64,000 nt of DNA from Gnetum montanum (taxonomy: Eukaryota; Streptophyta; Gnetopsida; Gnetales; Gnetaceae), in NCBI GenBank assembly GCA_015680685.1, contig MNCI01008971.1, positions 161,411 through 225,410 of the forward strand, given 5' to 3'. The notes under the pieces were generated by a model. It worked only from the letters and a program-made list of their open reading frames with translations, did not search any database and had not been told where the DNA came from. Below are positions 49,609 through 60,996 of the stretch, in pieces. Both the position numbers and the translations under genes were made by a program. The stretch's first letter is position 1. The number at the start of each line of letters is the position of its first letter.

Positions 49609-50049
49609 ATAATATGCTCCCCTTTATTTGAATGCTCATTAATGATTTTCATTGTTATTGCTTTTGTAGAGGCTATGATGTTATTCTTCGTGAAAACCAC
49701 TAGAAGACTATAGAATGAATTCAAAAATATCATAGCCTATTCAACTTGCAATCAATTAAGCTATATCATCTTTGCTTGTTGCATTTCTAATTATTTGGTT
49801 AGTGTCTTACATTTCATGAATTATGCTTTTTTCAAAGCATTACTATTTTTGAGTGCAATTTTAGTGATTCATGCCATGTCAAATGAGCAAGATATATGCA
49901 AAATGGAGGGCCTTACTTTCTCATTACCGTTAGCCTATGCCATGATGCTCATAGGTAATCTATCTCTAATTGAATTTCCTTATTTAAGTGGAATTTATTC
50001 CAAAGTTGTGATTTTAAATCTCGCTTGCATCTCATATGTTAACAATTAG
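49609..50049 (+). pseudogene. nad5: NUMT: fragment of mitochondrial nad5
   Basis: A single frame of 146 codons to TAG 50047-50049 matches the central part of plant mitochondrial NADH dehydrogenase subunit 5, a proton-pumping membrane subunit of complex I. Recognisable pieces are [76 protein letters not shown] and YSKVVIL. The EQD-KM segment and [10 protein letters not shown] are features of mitochondrial nad5, not plastid ndhF. There is one internal stop (TAG 49711-49713) and no frameshift. Amino-acid changes are frequent, so the transfer is old. Upstream similarity fades near 49565-49605. It ends 440 bases before element 2. Confidence 0.9.
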
Positions 50050-50484
50050 TGTTCAATGCTCTAACCACATGAAGAAAAATGTATACAAAGTCAAAGTATT
50101 TTTATTTATTTTTTAGTTGATGGATGGATGTAAATCATGTTGGCCCCAACTCACATTTATTTTACCTAAATTTCCTTATTTTCACCATGGGGAATGACTT
50201 CTCAAGTTCTCCAAGTATGGACCCAATCATTTCCTATAAATTGTAAGGTCATACATGAATGAAATGGCCAGTTTTGAAGGCAATCAAGTTGATATTTAAT
50301 TTTCTTTCTAATTTCATGATTTTTCATATTCCTTTCTTCTCCCATTTACACATCTATCACTGGAATCAACTTCCATTGTCAATTACCAATTCATTTTCAT
50401 GAGTCATCAATACAACCAAGTTATCAAGTAATCATAATATTAAATGCATTATCAAGATTTCAATAACTCATTTTCTTAAAATCC
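50050..50484. other. Interval between NUMT and element 2
   Basis: AT-rich, nothing recognised. I could not tell by eye whether any of it is further mitochondrial sequence. Confidence 0.4.
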
Positions 50485-50489
50485 ATAAT

Positions 50490-51289
50490 TGACTAGTGAC
50501 GAGGCACCCATACACTCAAACATATGAATACGAGTGTTTCACACGCAATCCGGTCGAACTCCAAGGACTAAGTGCTTGTGCGCCCTAATGGAACACTCAA
50601 GGTTAATCAATCGTTGTCTTCCCAAACTTACTTGTATTGTCATGGTTGTATGGTTAAGTAATATTGAGGTATATGATTTTTATAACTTTTATCTTTTTCA
50701 TGTCTTATGCTAATAGGGAAAGGTAAAGAGAACTAAATGACTAACTTTCATTAACTATTCACTAACTAAGTTCAAATTGTTCCTAACACAAGTATCTGTT
50801 CCCACTTGTCGCACACATCTTGAACCAGTGTAATGCTGCTGGCATTACCAAACGCTAATTGTTATTGTGTTACCAAGCGCTACACACATGCTCGAAGCGG
50901 TCGTACTGAGTGTACTTAACTAGGAGAGTCAAGGATTGAGAGAGAGATTAATTAACTAGGAAAGCATTTAAACATTCAATAATAATTAATTATTATTTAG
51001 CTTAATCTGTATGCTACAAGGTTTATCATAAAATTTTTCTTTATTGCCGTACACAATTGTGTGCTCAGGTACAAATTGCTCGAATAAAGATCCATTCACT
51101 TTAGGACTCCTACTACGGGCACACAAGAATTATTCTAACTCTGGAATGGTAAAACTACAAGAGTTTAGCTAAGGGTCTAAGATCTAACTCCCAGAACAAG
51201 GGAAGTTGCCTCTTATTTATAGAAATTGAGGCAGGATGTGATATTGCAAGGCGGATGCGATATCGCATACGCGATATCGTGGCTCATCA
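50490..51289 (-). repeat. 3' LTR of element 2
   Basis: 800 bases, TGACTAGTGACG...GGCTCATCA. Minus-strand U3 palindromes (GCGATATCG types) at 51237-51282; minus-strand TATA at 51221-51214. Confidence 0.9.
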
Positions 51290-51303
51290 TACCCCCATGA
51301 CTA
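51290..51303 (-). other. Polypurine tract of element 2
   Basis: The minus strand reads TAGTCATGGGGGTA immediately before the LTR TGATGAG. A second near-copy, CTTAGTCATGGGGGTCC, lies at about 51858-51842. Confidence 0.8.
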
Positions 51304-53109
51304 AATGAAAACTCATCCTCAAGTTCCTTACAAAATATTGGGAAGGTATGGGATTATTGACTTTAATGATACGAATGGTGAATGGGATGACATGTGAATG
51401 GATCAACCATTACAATACATGACAATATTAGTGTTCATGACTACAAGAATAAACACTATACACATTTGACATCCAGTTGTATTTGGCAGTTGAGAAAGAA
51501 TAGAGAGAAAAAGAAGATGTGTTGCTGCTGATGCCAAGATTGCGCCTTCCGTTGTCCATTCATAGTCGCACCATCAATCTTGTTCCTTGCATGAATGTTC
51601 TAGCAGCAGTCCATCCTAAGTGTTTCCTCTAGCTCCAGTCCATTGTTGTATGATTTCCATCTGCACACACAACACAGTTGCATATTAGCAAGGGTAAATA
51701 AATCACAATGCAGTTCATACCTTTCCTTGGTGTAAGGTCCATTGGTTGAGTTGTGATATGGCTAATATGGATAATGGAGATATAGCACTGGTGACTACCC
51801 AAGGTGTAGGGGTTAGGAGAAAATGAAAAAAATTGGATTAGGACCCCCATGACTAAGAGCAATCCTTTGGTAGCAATAGAATGGAAAAATATAAGGAATA
51901 AGAAAGATGGATAAAAAGAAACAACGACAACGCCAATAAAATGGATGTCATAGATGAAAATGAACAAAATAAATGTTGATTGCAGCAATGTTTAAGGGAA
52001 AGAAGTTAACTGATGCACCAATTAGGAATGCCAGTGGGTCCTCCCCAAAGCAGGCTCATGCCCTTAATGCCTTTACAATCCCACATTCAAAGAGTCCATA
52101 GGCTCTGGAAATGTCCTTTGGAAGCAAGAGTTAAAGTCTTAATCACAAGAATTTACCAAAAAAAAGAAAACAATGTATCAACCAAAATATATTCTACTAA
52201 TACAACCGGCAATGAGGTGGAACATGGAGAAAGAATGATAAGGAGAAGAGAATGGAATGGAGTTCCAAGAACAAGGTGGTGTGCATCCCCTTGTGTATTT
52301 ATGGTTAATGTGACTTAGTAGATCTCATTCCAAATCCAGCCTCAAGCAATCCACATCTAGTGACTTTGCATAAATACACTTGGCCAATCCATCCACTTGA
52401 AGTAGCAAGAATGCTTCCACCAAAGAGTCACCACCATTCCGAAGAAACGAGAAAGGAAGAAGTAGGAAGCGAGAGAGGGCCTTAGTTAGAGGGAACATGT
52501 TTGTTTAGTTCCATAACCAATGCTTATAGCCCAGATGATTATTTGGTCTAAGGGGTTTGCTTTGAATTCTCACTTTTTTTTTGTGTGAGAACCACACCAT
52601 GCAAAGACTTATTATTTTTATTAGCTCAGCTTCCTGATAATGGAGCAACGTCAGAATGGTAAGGAAAACTTAAGAAGAAAACATTCAAGCACCTAAGAGA
52701 ATGGCCAGCACAAATGCATCAAATCCCCTTGAAGTCACACCCTTTTCAATCCTTGAGTCCTTCCTCAGTTTGAGAAATGCCCAGTCACCAATTCATTGAT
52801 AGTTCTATTATTTAAGAAAAGGGACTATACAGTTCCAAGCCAAGAGAGACCATAGAAATTTATGGATGCATGGATGATGTGGAATCATTGCCTATTATAT
52901 CAAAAGAACCATACCTTAGTATCCACATTATAACTCCAAGGTAAAAACCAAACATTAGCAATTAATAGAATACAGTTCATACCACCATTCGGAGCACTTA
53001 TTAGGTGACGAACCTAATAAAACAAATGAGAACACAAAGAAATGAAAAAGTGTGAATGATGTTGTAAAACAAAAACAAGAAAAGTTAAAGAAATTTGTAA
53101 AACAAAAAC
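51304..53109 (-). other. 3' non-coding region of element 2
   Basis: Matches 8011-9867 of element 1. No credible gene. Open frames such as 51988-51629 and 52013-52318 are low-complexity or shadows. It aligns in blocks with the spacer of element C. Confidence 0.6.
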
Positions 53110-56100
53110 TTAAAAAATAACTAAGGGCCTCAATTGATCAGCATAGATGGCCATCTCCCCCATGACTGAGTTGGAAGGAGGAGATCTGAAATTATGAGTG
53201 GGGTCATCCCTTCTCCGAGGTATTATGTGCATTGACCATTCTAGATTCATTGTAAGGGTTGGTCTGTTGCACATTGACTAGTAATCTCTTATCGGAGTGC
53301 TTGTTTGAATTTTTTAGAAGTTTCCAACTTCTCCCAATTGATGTTTTCAGGTTAAGGTTTGGAAGTTGGTGACACTCTTGCTCTAGTGCATCTATGCTTT
53401 CGACATGAGCGCAAGTTGTTCCCTCAATTAGTTCCATGCACGTTGGTGAGTTGCTCTCTTAATCAGCTAGCAACCACTGGGTGTCTTTTTGTTGTGTGGA
53501 TGCTACATACAAGCACTTTTGTATGTTAATTTCTTATGCATACCAGTTGCATGCAGGCAATGCTGAACATTCCTATACGCAATCACACCCTGTATCATTG
53601 TATGTGATGCATGGAACCTTCTTCTTCTCGATCTTTCCAAAAGTTTTTTCCTTATATATTTCTAAGAAAATATCACGAATTCCTAGATGTGCATTTATGG
53701 TACTTATCCATGCCCTTCCCATTATTATTGGGAAGTCGCCTTTATCATTATTTACTTGTATCACTAGGAAATCAGTTGGGTATGACCACACACACACAGT
53801 GGTAATGATGTCCTCCACCAATCCCAAGGGAACAGTGATGGACTGGTCAGCTAGCTCTAGGAAAAAATTGCTTTTCTTTAATGGAGGCAAGTTCTAGGCT
53901 TTGTACATCTCTTGCGATATTAAGTTGACTCCAGAACCTAAGTCTAGAAGATCTTTACATGGTTCATTCCCAGCAACTTGGAGTTAGATTAGAGAGCTTT
54001 CGGGGTCAAAGAATTTCCTGGGAAGGTGGCCTTCCTTAATCCAGTCAGTAACAGCATGTGTTAACATAACCATATGCGTTGAGCTTGGTTTTTGGTTTGA
54101 AGGGAGCTCTGAAGCCTTATTTGATGGAGGGGCATTCAGAGGTTCAATCACTTGTGGTTGTGAGGGCTTGGTTGGATTGTTGGTTCTGAAGAAAGATCTT
54201 CTCTTCACACGGTTGTCAAAACTAGTAGTGGGTTGAAGATTCATAGCCTTTGTAGCATTGCGTTGTTGCATTTGAGTGGGGAGTTCCCCTTGCATTTCTG
54301 GAGCGGGTGGTAATGGAGCTATCAGTGTGAGAGTTGCGGATGGATTTGGACGATGGTATGTTTGTAGGCTATCTCCCCTAGGAGAAGGAGTTCTATAATA
54401 CTCCTAATCTTGGTAGTGACGTTGTGGTGTCATGTGACCAACAGAGTCACATGGAAAGATTGGTTGCTGCACCTAGTAGCCATATGGATCTGGTTGCCGG
54501 TAGGGGTATTGTTGCCTTGGTGGTGGCATCCCCCATGACTGTGGGTATTGCCACTATTGGTGTTTCTTAATAGGTTGTGGTGGAGTTCCACTTGGGCAAT
54601 ACGTTGAAGGTTGTTGGAATTGCCTTGGGTTACCTTAGGGATAAGGTAACCATCAGGGTGCTTGCTATTTGTTAAGTCGTGGGTTGAGTGCATACACCCC
54701 AGACTCTTATAGATGTGAGATCACTGGGCAACATCCCTTAGGATGGTCGTATTGGCATATCTCACATCCACCATCATTGTCTATATCTAAATCCACAACC
54801 TCTTCGGTGATGGCCATTTTACCCTTACCTTTGTTACCCTTACCTTTGTTACATGCATTGTCCACTTCTCTCTTTTTCTTTTTGTCATAGTCACTACCTC
54901 GCTCCCTAGACTCCTCTACAATTTTAAGAATAGTTTCGAACCTACTATCTAGGGAGTCCTACATTTGGTCTATCTTTGCCAATACTTCTGTTGTTAACTT
55001 TTGGAGCGGCAAAGTTTTCTTGTTCACCATCTCTTCGAGTGGTGAGTCTTCTTCCTCCTCACAAAATCTCACTCCCCTTTTTTAGAGGGAAGGATCTCAG
55101 TTGTACTCTTTTGACTTTCTCTCTTTCGTAGCTCACCTTCTTCTTTGGCTACTTGCCCTACAAATCTATGGATTTGATGAGACCTAAGCTCCGATAACCT
55201 TCCTTGGGCATACATCCCAAGGGTCCTTCTTGTTTCATGCGTAAGTCCATCTACAAGATGGCATAGTTGATCCCACTGCAAATAACCATGACCAAGGCAA
55301 TGATGTAGTAGTGCGTAATAACAATCCATGGTAGCATCCAAGGGTTCATGATTTCCTTGCTTCCATCCTTGGATTTTCTTTTTCAAGTTAGACACTCAGG
55401 AGTATGTTTGGTACTTATCATTAAATAGTTCTAACATCGTATTCCACCTCCTAATGGATTCCGGTTCTAAGGACCGATACCAGCTTTCTGCTTCTTTCAT
55501 TAGTGTCCTTGGGAACAACTTTAGTTTTTGCCATTTGTTTTCTATGTTTTGCAAGGCACATGCATCATGGAATGCTTGTAAATGGTTTTGAGGATCAACA
55601 TTGTATCCCTCTTCAAATCGTAGGATGTTATTCATGTCTAACCTCTTGATCCTACTATCTTTTTGGTGCCATGTGGGGATTCTCACAACCTCCGTTATAT
55701 CTAGCATTCTTGTAGTTGTGAGTAGGGGTTCTTCATGATCATCTTATTCATAGCATCTATGGTATCTACATGGTTCCCTACTCTCCCTTCTTCCATGCCT
55801 TGATTCCATAGAGTGCCCTCATCCTCGTTCTCGACTATCTCGTTAGTGTTTTTCACTTTGTTTACCTTTATCCTCATGGTTAGTTTCCTTATGGCTACGT
55901 CCGGATACAGAAGGAGAGGTTTAATGTGCTGATGAAGGTGAAGAAGAAGGAGAACTATTGCCATGATGGTGTTTTCTATCTTCTCTATAGTAGCCATGGC
56001 CTTGATCGTGAGTACGATCAGAACGTCCATCCTTATCGTGTGTTTGTGTTCCCTCATTGAACACTTCGTGTTCGTGGGGATCAGAACTAGGGTTGTGAAC

Positions 56101-56619
56101 CATGGAATGAAGGTTCTGATACATCACCTCCTGACCATCGTTAGGAGGGGGAACATCATTTGGTGGGGAACCTATTGAAATAGGTTCACCATCCCTAATT
56201 TTGCTTAAGACATGTGGGGCATTATGGGGCCATTTTCCCTTCAAGGATGTGTGGTGACTCTCCTATTGCAAGTCCCTTTGATGTTGCGCTTCTATGGGAT
56301 GGTAGTCCCTTGTGTCATGATTGCATGCAACATATTCTATATACAAAAATGACATGCCTATTCATGAGAGAGCACAAAGGAGCATGTTGGGGACTGATCG
56401 GTCTAGAGGCAACACTATGTTACCTTCCAAGTCTCTCCAACGCAGTTTTTCATCTTGATGGAGAATAAAGGTAAATTTGGGTACATACTCATCATGATGA
56501 GTATATACCACATGAAATTGTTGAGGAACTGGCAGACCTGGGTTATGTGTGCTATGCTGCTGACTGTCTCTTGTGTTAGTCCTAGGTGGTGAAATGTTCT
56601 TATGTGGAGAAGAAGACAT
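53110..56619 (-). pseudogene. gag-protease-tail polyprotein of element 2
   Basis: Start ATG at 56619 (MSSSPHKNISPPRTN). In order: N-terminal domain to about 56245; Ser/His/Arg linker (about 56244-55720); capsid-like domain (55707-55069) with KLKLFPRTLMKEAESWYRSL and EPESIRRWNTMLELFNDKY; zinc motif CEICQYDHPKGC (54766-54731, CX2CX3HX3C); Pro/Gln-rich linker (54660-53990); and retropepsin (about 53960-53573). The retropepsin has DLGSGVNLIS and DFPIIMGRAWISTINAHLGI. The tail, about 150 codons, ends with VMGEMAIYADQLRP and TAA 53112-53110. That tail corresponds to the end of integrase in element C, so RT-RNase H-integrase were removed between protease and tail. A handful of stops and frameshifts. 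Confidence 0.85.
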
Positions 56620-56744
56620 TTTGTCTTATTCGGTGTGCAGTTTACCGTTGTCTTATAATTTCTTGATTAACCCTAAGGGTTCGTTCTAGCTTCCCAACGA
56701 TATGGATGATTTCCTATGTTCTACGTAGCGCTCAAACAACTAAG

Positions 56745-56762
56745 TCCCCGGCAACGGTGCCA
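56745..56762 (-). other. Primer-binding site of element 2
   Basis: The minus strand reads TGGCACCGTTGCCGGGGA, one base inside the 5' LTR. It differs by one base from the plant tRNA-Asp 3' end as I know it, and is the best-preserved primer site in the window. Confidence 0.88.
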
Positions 56763-56763
56763 A

Positions 56764-57563
56764 TGATGAGTGGCGAGGTACCCCTACACTCAACCATACG
56801 AATACAAGCATTTCACGCATGATCCAGTTGAACTCCAAGGACTAAGTGCTTGCGCACCATAATGGAACACTCAAGGTTAATCAATCGCTGTCTTCCCAAA
56901 CTTACTTGTATTGTCATGGTTGTATGGTTAAGTAAGCTTGAGGTATATGATTTTATAACTTTTATCTTTTTAATGTCTTATGCTAATAGGGGAAGGTAAA
57001 GAGAACTAAATGACTAAATTTCATTAACTATTCACTAACTAAGTTCTAATTGTTCCTAACACCAGTATCCATTCCCACTTGTCGCACACATCCTGAACCA
57101 ATGTAACGCTGTTCGGATTACCAAACGCTAATTGTTACTAGGTTACCAAGTGTTATACACATGCTCGAAGCAGTCATAATGAGTGTACTTAACTAGGAGA
57201 GTCAAGGTTTGAGAGAGAGATTAATTAACTAGGAAAGCATTTAAACATTCAACAATAATTAATTACTATTTAGCTTAATATATATGCTGCAAGGTTTATC
57301 ATAAAGTTCATCTTTATTGCCATACACAATTGTGTGCTTAGGTACAAATTGCTCGAATAAAGATCCATTCACTTTAGGACTCCTACTGCGAGCACATAGG
57401 AATTATTCAAACTCTGGAATGGTAAAACTGCAAGAGTTTAGCTAAGGGTCTAAGATCTAACTCCCAAAACAAGGGAAGCCGCCTCTTATTTCTAGAAATT
57501 AAGGCAAGATGCGATATCACGTACGCGGATGCGATATCACATACGCTATATCGCGGCTCATCA
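56764..57563 (-). repeat. 5' LTR of element 2
   Basis: 800 bases, TGATGAGTGGCG...GGCTCATCA. U3 palindromes GCGATATCAC, GCGATATCAC and GCTATATCGC lie at 57511-57555. The TATA of the other copy is damaged here (TATTTCTA near 57487). Confidence 0.9.
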
Positions 57564-57568
57564 ATAAT

Positions 57569-58261
57569 TTTAGACATTCTAGAATTATCACATCTAGAAG
57601 ATCAAAAGTCAACTACATGAGTCAACAATTCAAGAATAATTTTTTAACATCATACATCATTAATGGTACCTTTGCTTTCTAGATGGGAAGTATCTCTATC
57701 TTTTTCACTTATTACTCCTTTTCTTTGCTTTCCTTTTTTGACATTTCTTGTTATTCCTAGACACTTGCACAAATATAATATTAAATTTAAGAACACTACA
57801 AAAATTAAAAAGACACAGAGTTACCCTAGGGAAAACCTTCAAGGTGAAAAACTCTAGCAAAAAATCAGCTCTTGGACCATTAGCAATAATACAGCTTCAA
57901 GATTGAAGCATAGAGAGAACCAATGAGAACAATGGAGAAGAATTGCAGGGGAGGATTATAGCTTAGGAATTGGCCACTATTGTGCTTTTTTTTGTGTCAA
58001 GGATGCTTCCTTAAAGCTCCTTATATATTGCTAAGGTTACAAAATAAACCCAAAAATAAAAGGGATAAGGTAGTTTAGTTTGGTGGGGATAGGTACGGGG
58101 CTAAATATAAAATAGATAAGAATATAACAAGGTAGAAATATCTAGAGAAAATCAAGGTATATGAAACATCTTATGGTGTCATTATGCACTATTATGCAGG
58201 TCATTTCTTTAATCTTTCTTTCTTTTAGGACCTACTAAATAAAAAATAATTTCTTCACATC
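57569..58261. other. Unassigned interval
   Basis: No gene. Around 57810-57860 'ccctagggaaaaccttcaaggtgaaaaactct' style sequence resembles leader regions seen in plant LTR elements, but no LTR boundary or duplication was found. Confidence 0.3.
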
Positions 58262-58390
58262 CGAGTGTGTAGTGCAATGATCAAGACACTTACCTTTTAG
58301 TTAGGACATTATGGATTCAATTCTTTCCTTGCTTACAAGTGTGGCAAGCCCCTATGTAAATGATTTCTTTCAATAAATGAGAGGTTGAAA
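58262..58390 (+). repeat. Candidate tRNA-derived SINE
   Basis: An A-box-like TAGTGCAATGA (58270-58280) and a B-box-like GGATTCAATTC (58313-58323) are 32 bases apart, the spacing of a pol III tRNA-type promoter. The stretch between (GACACTTACCTTTTAGTTAG) reads like a tRNA anticodon arm region. A unique body to about 58390 follows. It lies just beyond the 3' end of the LINE. Ends and duplication are not defined. It is not a functional tRNA: the acceptor arms do not pair. Confidence 0.45.
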
Positions 58391-58535
58391 GTTCATCTAT
58401 CTTTATTTAAAATTTTTAACTATTGGTATGGAAATATACTTAGAATTTTTTGCAAAGCCTTCATTATAAACAATAGAAACTAGAAACTAGAAATTTTTAT
58501 TATGTCCAAGTAATCACAAAGGATTTGTTGGATAA

Positions 58536-60996
58536 TTACAAAGCCTTAATAGATTTTTTTAGAAAGTTGAAAACATCATTAATGTAATGCCCCAAGCAAA
58601 TAGGGTCAGTTTGAAAGAAAATAATCAACAAATTGTAATTAATATTATAATTCATTTGAATCTGAAGTAAAGATGGAAAAAATAAAAATATATATTCTTT
58701 ATCCTTTATGCTTTGTTTACACATTATTTAAATACACTCTTGTCTCAGTAAATTGATAGAATGATCTATCTCAACAAGGAGATTATGAGAGCTCATTCTT
58801 ATTCTAGCAATTTGATTCTTTAAATGAATATGAATAACTAAGAATACATACTTTTGAGTACTAGATAACAAACCTTCTTTAATAGAATGTAAATAAAAAT
58901 TTTTTTTCTTAATGTATTCAACCAAACTTTAGCCAAGACTTTATCTTTTATAGTCTTTTGGAAGAGTGTTTTATTTAAAGGAAGACCCTATATTACAATA
59001 TTCTATGATTAAAGCGATAATGTTTCTTAATGCAACTATTCATTTTTTTTTGTGTATCACTCATTATCGCTTTAGCATAATTGACTTCCACTATGTGACT
59101 TAACTTCTAAGTATAAACAATAAATTGGCAAAGGAATTCAACTTCAAGAGGAATCAAATCTAGTTCTAGAAGTAAGATATCATATGGATCTTGCATTTTG
59201 ACTTGAAATTCATATATAGAAAACTACTTTTGAACATGCTCTAATTTTTTCCAATTATGTGTGTGAAAAGAGAAGGTCCACATGCATCACACCCATATAA
59301 TAATATAGGTTGAACAAGAATATGAAAAAGTTTCCTTGTAATCTCCCATGCTAAAATTTGTTTTGTGTTGCAATGATTCCTTAGAGAGAATAGAGTTCAC
59401 ATGCTATTTAAAACTATTTTAGCAATAAGGGTATTCTAGTTGTAGTTACTAAAAAATTCAACTCCCAAATATGTATAATATTCACATATATCAAGTTTTT
59501 TTCCCAAAAAAATTGTAACATCTATTTCTAGTGCCACAAACTAGAATTTTAGTCTTATCAATATTAACTTTCACGCTAGAATAATTGCAGTAGTCATGGA
59601 GGATTTGAAGCATATAATTTAATCATGTAGCTCATTTTGTAATTAAGACTACATCATTTGCAAAGATATGCATGTTCAAAAATAATCCATTCATTAGCAC
59701 GTCATGATTAGATGTATTTTACACCCATTTCTTCAATTCATCTATAAATATGCTAAAAAGGATAGCAAACAAAGGACAACTTTATTTAACTCATATTGAA
59801 ATGTTGATAATTGTTCCTTTTCCATAAGATTATCTTCAACAAGAATGTTAATAGTCTTATTGATTCTTTTAGTAGTAGAAAAGAGATCTTATGAAATGTT
59901 AATGTTGTTCAATCTCTTCCAAAGTGTATCTTGAGAAACAAAATCATAAGACTTGGAAAAATCAACAAAAAGCAAATAAAATTTTTATGGTTGGCACTTT
60001 TTACTTTCTCCACATAATAACATAAAATTATCATATGGTTAATAGTTGAATGATTCATCCTAAATCTTGCTTGTGATTGAGTACAAAGATCTTGCATTTC
60101 TGATCATGAACTAATTTTATTTTTCAAAATAGTATCCAAATGCTCAGTGAAAATTAAATTGATTACATTCAATTACTAATTATTGAAAATCAAGACTACT
60201 TAACTAAAACACTAAGAGCGATCCAAACCATATTGAAGCCCTTTATTAAGAAGATTGCAAGCTATTTTCTATACCAATTGACCACCTTATTTAAGAAGTT
60301 TTGCATATAATCCATTAACATCAACACCTTTCCCATAAGATAACCTTTGAATTCTTACAAAAATGTCATCAAGAGATAACTCAAGAACACTAGAGTTATC
60401 TTGCGTAGCAAGGGGAGCCTCTTGATGAAAAAAGTCATTGAAAAAATTTAAATAGTCAATAAGGAAAAATCCAAACCATTATTTTGTTTATCTTAGAAGA
60501 AATTCAAAAATATTTTTGGATTAGATCTTAACTTAATGATCATTCTTTCTTACTCTTCTTTATTGAACTTTATTCTTCTAAATCAAATAAGCATTCTATG
60601 ATTCTTAAGCATTGAAACATCAAAACTACGAAGCTAAAACATCTTTATGAGTTGTCAAACAATATATATCAAACTAAACTTCTCTACAAGAAAGTCTCTT
60701 CTTAATTTACACCTAATAAACTATAGACAAAAGAACATTAGTCAAATTGAGGTCATTGTCATTGTTGATCAACATATTATCCACTCTTGTTTGAGAATCC
60801 TAACAAAAGTCTCCTATGAGATGACAAGGTCTACATTTCTTGTAGTGAATATGATGAATTGAAGTAATAATAGTGAATCTTAAATAATGATGAGGAGATT
60901 TTGGAATTTTTTCTTCTACTTGAAAGTTTTTCACTGCATCTACCTTATCATGAGTAGATAATATAAGATCAATGCAAGAGTTACCTTGGTGTCCAA
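58536..60996 (-). pseudogene. Decayed LINE (non-LTR retrotransposon) ORF2
   Basis: The minus strand shows, in order, the end of an endonuclease domain (GNSCIDLILSTHD, VEEKIPKSPHHY; about 60985-60840). RT motifs follow: QARFRMNHSTINHMI (about 60080-60040), then CPLFAILFSIFIDELKKWV (about 59790-59730). The catalytic box is FANDVVLI (about 59670), where the first Asp is Asn. After it come LQILHDYCNYSSVKVNIDKT (about 59610-59560) and LVQPILLYGCDA (about 59325-59280). A C-terminal region ends at the stop near 58536. These motifs are those of LINE reverse transcriptases, unlike the LTR elements around. The 5' part is cut off by element E at 60996. Numerous frameshifts. Confidence 0.85.

Larger units (their letters stand above)
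50490..57563 (-). mobile_element. Element 2: non-autonomous Ty3/gypsy-like LTR element (gag-protease only)
   Basis: Perfect duplication ATAAT (50485-50489 and 57564-57568). Both LTRs are 800 bases (50490-51289, 56764-57563). Minus orientation follows from the primer site at 56745-56762 and the polypurine tract at 51290-51303. The 5.5 kb interior codes gag, protease and a short tail, then about 1.8 kb of non-coding sequence. Pol enzymes and ORF X are absent, exactly as in element 1, whose interior it resembles along its length. It is the best-preserved copy in the window. Confidence 0.94.

Noticed and set aside
49609-50049. Plastid ndhF instead of mitochondrial nad5
   Set aside because: The [10 protein letters not shown]...HAMS-EQD-KM order and [12 protein letters not shown] match the mitochondrial subunit; the plastid protein differs in this stretch.
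58270-58323. Functional tRNA gene
   Set aside because: A and B boxes are degenerate and no acceptor or T-arm pairing can be formed, so it is treated as a SINE head only.
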